Shown piece after piece: positions 55,376-64,000 of a stretch of 64,000 nucleotides of DNA. The first letter of the stretch is position 1; every line of letters starts with the position of its first letter. This DNA is from Hordeum vulgare subsp. vulgare. Lineage: Eukaryota; Streptophyta; Magnoliopsida; Poales; Poaceae. The stretch is taken from NCBI RefSeq assembly GCF_904849725.1, contig NC_058518.1, positions 212,238,741 through 212,302,740 of the forward strand. Direction: 5' to 3'. A program made the position numbers and the translations under genes. A model generated the notes under the pieces. It was given only the letters and a program-made list of their open reading frames with translations. It was not told the DNA's origin and did no database searches.

Positions 55376-57800
55376 ATCTGAGTTAACGGAAACAGCGTAC
55401 GTCTAGCTTATAACAACAACAATAATTAGATTACAACCAACTAACAAAAAAAGTAATTCTACTAAACCTTATCAACTACAACATCTACAGGGGACGACAC
55501 ATTAGCCAAGTCCTCATCCTTCTCACATCCGTTGTAAGAATCCGTGTGCACATCACAAGCGGCAACTCGAGACTACACACACAGAACAAACAAAAACGAA
55601 ATAAGATGGTAACGATCAAAATAGGATAAAAAACTACAATTATGCACAAGCAGTACACATTTTACAAAATAGGAGGTACACAAAAATAAAATAAAATGGA
55701 AAGCAAAAAATACAAGTTCAAGAGGAGAAGCACGTAGCAGAACATGTATGGGAGAAGTACTTATACCTGTCCAAGTCCAACATCACCTGATGTGTGAAGA
55801 CCACCAGGTTCCACTCCAGCCTATAACAAAAACAAAGAGCGAGCAGCAGTCCACACGATACACAAAAACAGGTTCAAATGGACAAACAAAGGACAATGTA
55901 CATTATCAGTGGGCGCACCGGCATCGTGTCGGTTCATTTCTTCCAAAATGTGCTGAGCACCCTTCTCATACCGAGTGCATTTTACTTCATGTGGATCTTT
56001 TAACTCAGCATTCAAAGACCGAATATTCGTCACTGCAATCTTCAAGCTTTCAACCACACCATAGTCAAAGTTGTGGGCAGCAATAGTATCTTCTTCGCGG
56101 GGCCATGGCCAGCAGGGAAAAATCCAGCAACTTTCTTCAACCTATCACAAGACGTTGTCAAATCTTCAGTTAACTAAAAAACCTTTAGAAGAAGCTCATC
56201 AATCTACTCGTGTTTTTTGCCGCCAAAAAATGTTTGTTCAGAAGAGATTCTATTATCAAACATCCGACGAGCCATGAAACCACGAGTAGGCGGTGGCTCA
56301 TCATCACACGCAGGAAGCTGGCTACAGATAGGCTAACACAACATACCATGACTGTTAGGCCTCGCATCAGAGCTGCCACGTAGCACTGTAGCAAGACGGT
56401 AGTACACAATATCGCCTGACGCCTTCCACTTCAAAAAAGATAAAATGGGAAATAACTACACATGTGAATACTAGAAAGTTCAAATTTATAATGACTAAAT
56501 TTTTTAAAAAAACTAATGCACTAACCGCAGCCTCCCAAATCTGTAATTTTCCAGATAAATCTTTCCCTTGAAAACTATATCCTTGTTGTATAACTTCATT
56601 AGTTCCTTGTTCTTCAGGAATGACGCAAGTGGTGTCAATGTGTGGATAAGTGAAAATTTGCGAAGCTTAAAGCAATCAAGATACATAATAAGGGGCACAA
56701 TGGCATAACCTCTACCATCTGTCTGCCACTTCACCACAGCTACCTACCGCTCATTAACAACAAGCTGACAAAAAGTCCATCTGCACCATAGCCGTATAAT
56801 CCATGTTCTCAAACATGGCAGCAACTCTGCCCAAGAAAATTGCAGGCCCACGGCACAACAAATTCTGATAAAGTATCAAGAAGAATACCTTGACAGCAAG
56901 ATCAACCATCACATGATCATCATCCTCCACCAGCTCCGCCAGCTTCTGAACCAAGTCCTTGAGACCTATACTTTGTGAATCGTAAAAGCCCAGCTCATCC
57001 TTGTGGGCAGATAACGAGTCATCATGGCCACTGCTAGCAGGCATGGGTGTAGTGTGAGGTCCCATTGGAAAAGCAAACATATGATGGACCGCAGCACGAT
57101 TGATTTGAAGAACCCTCTCATTCCCAAAGTCCACTGTCATCATCGCAGGGTCAGTCACTCCCATTAGATAGCACATCAGAATGTGCGACACATTTTTCTT
57201 TACTATCAACTCGAAGACAACGCCAAAGCCAGCGTCCCAAACACAATTACAGTGTGCTCCTTTAAATAAAGCAGTAACTTTGCACACAGTGGGGAGAGAC
57301 AAAGGTACAGTCTTATTAAATCGAGCATCATCTCCCTCACCGTCATCTACAGTCCCCTTGCTCTTACTAGTCTTTTCCGCCATGTAAAGGAAAATGTAGT
57401 CCACGTTAGAAGATTAGCCAAAAAAGATACAAAAATGGCAGATAGAATAACAATGAAAGAAACAAATGCAGTCCACTTCAACAAACCTTTAGAACAACAT
57501 ACGCCTCCCCATCAGAGTCAGCATCCTCCTCAACATCGCCATCATCACAAGGCCGCTTAGATTGTCTCTTAGATGGAAAACAATATTTCAGTCTGCCAGT
57601 ATGAACATTCCTCACAAAATCAGCAAGCCTAAAGTCATTATCGCTAGAGTTGGGCCCTTCACTGACATGTGGTCGCTTCCCCTAAGGATCCTCTTACCAA
57701 GCTTGTTTATGCAAGCAACACGATGACTCCGCCGAGGAGTACCACCTTCCTCGGCAATAAAAATCAGCCTCTTCTTGAATTTACCAAATTTGGCACCCTT

Positions 57801-57805
57801 GGCAC
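57801..57805. repeat. Target-site duplication GGCAC (left)
   Basis: GGCAC here and at 59317-59321 flanks the solo LTR exactly. Confidence 0.9.
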
Positions 57806-59316
57806 TGATACGTCTCCAACGTATCTATAATTTTTGATGGTTCCATGCTATTATCTTTTCAAACTTTGGATGTTTTGTATGCCTTTTATATCTTTTCTGG
57901 GACTAACTTATTATCTCAGTGCCAAGTGCCAGTTCCTGTTTTTTCCATGTTTTTGACCCTTTTCGGAGGAGGATTTTAAACGGTGTCCAAATGAAATATA
58001 ACTTCCGAAAAGATTTTTTCTGGAACAGAAGATATGCACGGACTTGAGAACCAAGGCACAGCCCACCAGGGGACCCCACAAGCCCCCTAGGCGCGGCCAG
58101 GGGGCGCCTAGAAGTCTTGTGGGACCCCTGTGGCTCGTCTTCCCTACCTCTTCCGCCTATAAATTCAGGAAAAATATAAAACTACGCGAGAGATCCACGA
58201 AAATACTTTTCCGCCGCCGCAAGCTTCTGTCTCCGCTATATTCCATCTGGGGCACAATCTGGTGCCCTGTTTGAGGGGGGATTCGGATACGGAGGGCTTC
58301 TTCATCAACACCATGACCTCTTCGATGATGCGTGAGTAGTTCACCATAGACCTACGGGTCCATAGCTAGTAGCTAGATGGCTTCTTCTCTCTCTTGGATC
58401 TTTAATACAAAGGTCTCCATGATCTTCATGGAGATCTATCCGATGTAATCTTCTTTTGCTGTGTGTTTCTCGAGATCCGATGAATTGTGGATTTATGATC
58501 AGATTATCTATGAATCTTATTTGACTTTCTTCTGATCTCTTATATGCATGATTTCATATCCTTGTAATTCTCTTCGAGTCGTGGGTTTTGTTTGGCCAAC
58601 TTGATCTATGATGTTTGCAATGGGAGAAGTGCTTGGTTTTGGGTTCATACCGTGCGGTGACCTCACCAAGTGACAGAAGGGGTAGCGAGGCACGCATCAT
58701 GTTGTACCCATCAAGGGTAAAAAGATGGGGTTTACATCATTGGTTTGAGTTTATCCCTCTACATCATGTCATCTTGCTTAAGGCGTTACTCTGTTCGTCA
58801 TGAACTCAATACACTAGATGCATGCTGGATAGCGGTCGATGTGTGGAGTAATAGTAGTAGATGCAGAAAGTATCGGTCGACTTGTCTCGGACGTGATGCC
58901 TATATGTCTGATCATTGCGTTAGATATCGTCATGACTTTGCGCGGTTCTATCAATTGCTCGACAGTAATTTGTTCATCCACCGTAATATTTTCTATTTTG
59001 AAAGAAGCCACTAGTGAACACTATGGCCCCCGGGTCTACTTCACACCATATTTTTAGCCTTTCACTTTTACTTCGTTGCACTTTCCGCCTTCAGATCTCA
59101 CTTTGCAATCAATCTTGAAGGGATTGAGAACCCCTTTATAGCGTTGGGTGCAAGCTCGTTTGTGTTTGCGCAGGTACTCTGGACACATGGCTTGATTCTC
59201 CTACTGGATTGATACCTTGGTTCTCAAACTGAGGGAAATACTTACTGCTCCTGTGCTGCATCACCCTTTCCTCTTCAAGGGAAAAACCAACGCAAGCTCA
59301 AGAGACGGCCGTAACA
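57806..59316 (+). mobile_element. Solo Gypsy LTR (1511 bp) inserted in a Ulp1-gene exon
   Basis: Starts TGATACGTCTCCAACGTATC and ends GAGACGGCCGTAACA. The duplication is GGCAC. A TATA-like CCTATAAATTC lies at about 58156. There is no primer site or internal domain. Removing it with one duplication copy joins VDGAKGAKFG in frame on minus, so the insertion was into coding sequence and came after the gene was assembled. Confidence 0.92.
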
Positions 59317-60494
59317 GGCACCATCTACAACCCTCCTCTACTTCTCTTTCTTCGCATACTCCTTTGAGTCACTTTCTTTCAACCTTAACTTTTTATTGCG
59401 TTGCTTCAACTCATATGCATGAAGCTGATCCGGGATCATCCACTCTTGCATAACTTCCTCTATTCCATCAACATATTGTGATCGAGTTTCAGAGAAGACG
59501 GGACGCCTACCGCTCTGTTCAAAGCTCACACTAACATCACCCTTTGCAAAATAATGGTTAATCAATTGTGTAACCTCCTCAAACCCAATACACACATCCA
59601 TATAAATGCAGGGCTGCAAACACAAGCTAAACAAAAAACAATACAGTTCACAAATAATTGTAATGGAGTTAACCCATCTGCATACACAACCTGAATAAAA
59701 CGACAATGAGGTTCACACATACATGTAGTCGAGTTCACATATACATATAAGTGCAGTGTTGCATACACTAACTACATGTTTGTTTCGGAAAAAATGCTTG
59801 ACTAACTTCAGCAAAGCAACAACAGTTTGTACAACATCGAGTAAGCAACATACAAAATAAACAAAACATGCACATCAAAAAAAGCAAGTATATATAAGAT
59901 CAATGCAGTTCAAAACTCACAAAACACAAATATGAAATATACAAAGAAGAGAGTAATACAACCAATTTGGCAAACTAAATAAGAAAAAGAACAAACAACA
60001 TACCAAAAGGAGCGGCCACATTTATAGGAGAACATTCAATTGGTGAATTCACTTCATTGCCTACCTTACCAACATGATCCTTGCCACCAGGAATACGAGT
60101 GCCAATTGGCGTATCATGAACAGTACCATTATGACAAGTGCATCACAATCACCTACTGCCTTAAATAAAATCAGAAATAAAAATTTAAAAACATCACATG
60201 ACAAATAATGCCAGCGACGCTGAGAACTAACACATCATAAACAAATATTCAACATGAACTAGACAAATTGATTAACAAGACAGAAAATAAACAAGGCCAA
60301 TCAAGCACTCCACATACCTTGAACTCGACCATCTACTCTGCTTGGGGAAGACATGGCGATTGCGTGAAGCACAAGGCCAGAGTGACAAATATGAGCAACA
60401 AAATCGACGAAAAATGACTAAACCCTAGATGCACCTTGCTCTGCCCAAAGATCCCTCCAGACTATGGACTTAAAATCGAGAACAAATCGCTTGG

Positions 60495-60580
60495 TGATAT
60501 GTCTCCAACATATCTATAACTTATGTGCTGCACCATCCCCTCCTCTTTGGGGAAAACAACAACGTATATCACAAGTATTA
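60495..60580 (+). mobile_element. Internally deleted TGATACGTCTCC-type LTR
   Basis: The first 36 bp (TGATATGTCTCCAACATATC...) match the LTR start at 57806. The next 45 bp (TGCACCATCCCCTCC, TTTGGGGAAAAC) match its end at about 59258-59295. About 1.4 kb between is missing. It marks the right limit of recognisable MULE sequence. Confidence 0.65.
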
Positions 60581-60711
60581 GGAGTTCAATGCTAGTTGTC
60601 GCAAGTTTCACAATTATTGCATGGACAGAATGTGAGAAGGAGAGGATCATAACATTATGCAAGTGCACTATGGCAGTAAGCATTGCAATCACATTTCGGG
60701 TACCATCAGTG

Positions 60712-60996
60712 TGGTAACAGCTCGGAACCGACGCTCTAGAAGATTCCCCTTTCTACTCAATTGTCGTCGCGTGATTTATTTGGTTGTTGCATTCATCATC
60801 GCATCATGGGCATCATCCGCATTGCATCGACACTCTGTTGTCATTATTTTTCCAAACTTGCATCCGTTATTAGTTGCGGTTCTCTCGACCGTTTCGAGAC
60901 CAACCACACACACATGCGCCCACGGCATTGATAAAATATTGTTTTTAAAAGTGTGTATAAAACATTCTCGGATTGGGTTGCAAGTTGGCACGCGGT
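60712..60996 (+). mobile_element. 5' fragment of a diverged Sukkula/LARD LTR
   Basis: TGGTAACAGCTCGGAACC and the following text (AGAAGATTCCCC, CATCGCATCATGGGCATCAT, TTTCCAAACTTGCATCCG) align with the first 280 bp of the Sukkula LTR with many changes. It is cut by the LTR starting at 60997. Confidence 0.8.
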
Positions 60997-61441
60997 TGTT
61001 GGTGTCAAAACCGGCGGATCTCTGGTAGGGGGTCCGAACTGCGGATCTTGGATTGATGGGTAACAAGGGATGAAGGACACGGTGTTTACCCAGGTTCAGG
61101 CCCTCTTGATGGAGGTAAAACCCTACGTCATGCTGCTGATGATATATCGAGTACAAACTTGATCTACCTCGAGATCATATGTTGTAGTCTAAACCCTAAT
61201 GATGTAGATGTTGTGTCTAATGAATATCTGTCAACTAGCCTGGCCTCGGATTTTATAACATACCGAAGACTAGGATAACAAGAGTCCTAGTCGGCTACGT
61301 CAGTGTAGAGGAGTCCTTGTCTTCATCACCACGTCTTGTGGAATCTTACTCGTATATGTCATCGGCTGCCTGAAGTAGCCTAGGAGTCCGTCCCGTATAG
61401 ATAGGTCGGCAGCCTGAGGACCCCTTAGTCCCAGACTACCT
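60997..61441 (+). mobile_element. Gypsy 5' LTR (about 445 bp)
   Basis: Begins TGTTGGTGTCAAAACCGG and ends CAGACTACCTCA, wording I know from a common Triticeae Gypsy LTR family whose name I do not assign. The internal leader follows directly (ATAGCCCTCGAACTAGCC), so orientation is plus. The element inserted into the Sukkula-like fragment. Confidence 0.7.
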
Positions 61442-64000
61442 CAATAGCCCTCGAACTAGCCGCCAATGCCGTAGCCTTGATCCTTAGCATCACGCATCCA
61501 AAGTCTTCGTCTTAGGGGGCGAGTTCTTCTCCCCATTTATGTTCGACCAACACTAGTTCGCCCACCGATGACTTCCTGATTTACGAGCATAGGTCTTTAA
61601 GTTGGGGATGCTCCTCGGTTCTTTCGAACTGTTCCTCATCTTCGGTCGTCGATCTTGAAAACTCGTTCAACAAATCTTCCCATCACTGATCTTGAGGATC
61701 GCTAGGTTAAATCAAAAGAGTTCACACGTCGGGCATCCGAGGAACCTCGTTAAGTTATCGGCCTTTATTAGCCATGTCATTTTTTATGCCACAACTTGGT
61801 TTTGAAATGTTTCCCATGTGGCGATATCCTCTTGCATTCGAGCTCGAACGCCGAACTAGATCCGAGGTGTTCTCTTGCGTCTGAGCTCCAACGCCGGATT
61901 GCATTCTAGGTGTTATTTTGTAGCCAAGCTCCAACGCTCGTCGGCTTCCAAGGTGTCATTGATTACCTTGGTCTTTGAAATATGATGGAATTCATCTGAG
62001 GTTAAATGCCGAAATAGTCTTTTATGGATCCAGCCATTCGCATCCAAACTATATGCCGAACTGCTTTCGAGGTGGTGCACCACCTCAGCCGTGGGCTCGT
62101 TATTTGTGGATATATAGCCAGTAGCCCTCAAGGTGCGTGTCGGTCTAGAACCTGAGATGCACCTGCAGGAAGACAAACGTTGATCCCAGTAGCCCATGAG
62201 ACTCAGGTCGATTCGCAAAGTCGGCCTAAGGATCAATTCCTTGCTCGGCAACAAACATTAGGAATTAAAATGCGGTGTGCAGTAGCCCCGGAGACTCTGG
62301 TTGTGTATGGCCGGCCTACCTGACGATCAAATCTTCTCAGAAAAAGTATTGCACTTGTTGTGTGTGTTTTGACAATGCCAATGTGCAGGCCGGCAGGGAA
62401 GATGCTGAACTGCGGCTCGGAAAAGATTTTCCAGTTGGTGTAATTGATTGTCTGACGAGCTGTATAACCAGTAGCCCCGAGACTTGGGTTGGGCAACATG
62501 GCCGACCGTAGGATCGTATCTCCTTGAGAACTATTTCATCCATTAAGTGTATTTTTACAACACTGAGGTGGAGCCCGTTAGGGAAGACGTCCAACTGTAG
62601 GTCAAGAAAAATTCTCCGAACAAAATCACCACGCAGAACACGTGGAAATAGAAGATGTGCCGCCTCCTGAAAGAAAAACATAGAAATAGGTTAAAGGTGC
62701 CATAAGCTTGGCAATACCAAAAACTTTAGCAAAACATTATATTCCGAACTAAATCAAGTTTCATTCACGTGTGCAGTAGCCTCCGAGACTCAGGTTGGGT
62801 GCGGTCGACCGACCCGAGGTTTGAATCTCCTCAGAAACCGTATTGCACTTTGAATTTTCTACATTTACTAAGCAATGCAGTAGCCCCCGGGCCTTTATTT
62901 GGGCACGAGTGGTCGAATTAAGGGTCAATCTTTGCTTCATACAAACTTTATTATATTTGACACTTTTTAAGTGTAATGATTATACGTATCCAAGTACTTT
63001 ACATCAGTAATGCTCGGACTGCATTGTACAATACTATGTTGACCGAGCATCAGCTTCAACCTCCTCGGCCAGTAGTCGAGGAGTGTTTGTCCTACTTTAT
63101 AAAGCCTTTATAAGGTCAAAGATTTACGGCAAACAAGGCAATCCGGACATATGGTTTTATAAACGAAGTTATGTGGAGAGATATGTTATATTACTATTTA
63201 CCGTAAGAAAAATCCTATGGAAAAATAGGATCATTTATAAGTTCCATTTCCCAAGAGATCATGTTGACCATGATCGTGAAACCTCAACTCTGATCAATGT
63301 GGGAGGAAAATATTGAGGATTTAGTTTGGGGAATGTTCCCGAACTTTGTGGTCGTTAATGAACCGAAATTTTTTACTTTTGTCTTTGCCGGCCGATTATA
63401 TTCTTAAGATGGCTAGCTTTCGGCTTCATGCACTCTGAGGTACTAACCCGAATGATCCAGAATTTAGAATCATAGAGGTTCTCCCTTTACCACCTAGGCA
63501 AATAATTGGGAGCATATGGGGTAAGCACAGGAGCCAGGCAACCCAACTTGACCAAAATCTTAAGTCAAATTGATTCATATTTTTGGCTTCATAACGATGA
63601 TTACGGAAGGCAGCACTCGCATATTTGTATGTTATATACTATTTTGACTCCTATGTGACTGTTTATCATTTGAGAGTGGCCCATCGTCTTCTTCTACCCC
63701 CTTTGTAGATGCTATGCAGGGTGTTTCCGCGGTAACAAGACAACCATTAGCTGATGTCTTGGTTCACAGAGGTGGTTGTGTTAGAGGAAACGAGGCAATC
63801 AGATATCTAGGCTTTATAACTCTCACTTAGTCATAGGTGCTTAAAGTTTAGGATGCCAGTTACTAGCCCCCGATTAGTGTTTGGCGTCAGCCGAGGTCAA
63901 GCCATTAACACTTCGACCAATTTTTTGAAAAGCCCATCTCTATCGACCTATAGTTTGACACGGTCATCGGGCCGCTGGCAAGTTTATACTCATTGTGGTA
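61442..64000 (+). mobile_element. Internal leader of the Gypsy element, reiterated and noncoding
   Basis: There is no gag or pol frame in 2.5 kb. Instead a motif GCAGTAGCCCCCGAGACTC recurs with variations at about 62108, 62186, 62279, 62468, 62772 and 62877, and more weakly at 61440 and 63860, always on plus, each followed by GGTTGGG-like and CGACCG/CGGCC-like text. The element continues beyond the window. Confidence 0.6.

Larger units (their letters stand above)
53030..60354 (-). pseudogene. Ulp1-like (C48 cysteine protease) gene, multi-exon, disrupted
   Basis: Minus-strand exons recognised: exon 1 60354-60318 (MSSPSRVDGRVQ, then GTATGTG donor); about 60155-60002 (HNGTVHDTPIGTRIPGGKDH); about 59610-59317 (FEQSGRRPVFSETRSQYVDG). 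The last is split by the solo LTR and continues in frame at 57800-57490 (KFGKFKKRLIFIAEEGGTPR). Then 57385-56754, a DUF1985-like region (DAGFGVVFELIVKKNVSHIL, CYLMGVTD); 56737-56513; several acidic exons to 54720; 54210-54120; about 54005-53830. The catalytic part is 53530-53261 and about 53180-53100. The triad is visible: His 53486-53488 (VGHYCVVA), Asp 53435-53437 (FEFVDS), Cys 53167-53169 (DCGFYMFQ). A TAG at 53468-53470 and others break it. The presumed role is deSUMOylation-like proteolysis, as proposed for transposon ULP genes. Confidence 0.75.
41445..60494. mobile_element. Mutator-like element with FAR1-type transposase and Ulp1-like gene
   Basis: I infer a single old element of about 19 kb. 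A FAR1/MULE transposase lies on plus at the left (42540-46420) and a Ulp1-like protease gene on minus at the right (60354 down to about 53030), converging. Both ends share noncoding text rich in GCAGTTCACTT-like monomers, which supports a common unit. MULEs carrying Ulp1-like genes are known in plants (Kaonashi elements of Arabidopsis and related grass and melon elements). Terminal inverted repeats were not identified: the left part begins GGGTGGGTCTATTCTTATAA after the TA run, and no matching inverted copy is visible near 60494. Four later insertions lie within it. Confidence 0.6.

Noticed and set aside
53030..60354. The Ulp1-like gene as a normal host SUMO protease gene
   Set aside because: Its acidic and DUF1985-like upstream exons, convergent FAR1 neighbour and shared intron monomer fit transposon-borne ULP genes. 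Stops and an LTR insertion also break it.

Overview
The window looks like intergenic heterochromatin of a Triticeae grass (wheat, barley, rye or Aegilops). I see no intact single-copy host gene, rRNA gene or CRISPR array. Nearly everything I can identify is a transposable element, often one inside another. The tribe is indicated by Sukkula/LARD-type long terminal repeats (LTRs; TGTGACAGCCCG start, GGGCGTGACA end), a BARE/WIS/Angela-type Copia LTR, a CACTA end with TTTGCCGTCTGC subterminal repeats, and several TGATACGTCTCC-type Gypsy LTRs. Family names come from memory of published element sequences, not from a search.

Layout, left to right. 1-5366: GC-rich sequence holding a decayed B3-like coding region on the minus strand, split by a solo LTR (1891-4461, target-site duplication GCGTG). 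5367-10939: a minus-strand Gypsy element with LTR, primer binding site and one open gag-protease frame. 10940-15503: Gypsy fragments (a polyprotein tail with the start of a 3' LTR on plus; a complete LTR with an apparent primer site on minus) and a plus-strand promoter-like block. 15504-28876: one LARD-like LTR interrupted by a Sukkula element (16261-24812, duplication TTCAC) and a solo LTR (25646-27031, duplication TTGCC). 28877-30571: BARE-type LTR, minus, entered by a CACTA element at 30572. 31922-39008: a 5'-truncated minus-strand Copia element with a large extra reading frame downstream of pol that appears to have its own promoter.

39009-41444 is low-complexity and LTR debris. 41445 to about 60494 is the most unusual part: about 19 kb that reads as one Mutator-like element (MULE). 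It carries a decayed FAR1-type transposase on plus at one end and a multi-exon Ulp1-like cysteine protease gene on minus at the other, the two converging. It was later hit by a hAT miniature element (47458-48106, 8-bp duplication GTCATGTA), a truncated Gypsy piece (51737-52620) and a solo LTR (57806-59316, duplication GGCAC) that lies inside a protease-gene exon. The noncoding parts contain arrays of a ~24-bp monomer and two copies of a unit with snRNA-type promoter signals. 60495-64000 holds LTR fragments and the 5' part of a plus-strand Gypsy element with a reiterated noncoding leader.

The genes do not form a pathway. The mobility genes seen are broken by stops, frameshifts or insertions. 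The sequence is mainly informative as a record of insertion order, solo-LTR formation, cytosine deamination and gene capture by transposons.
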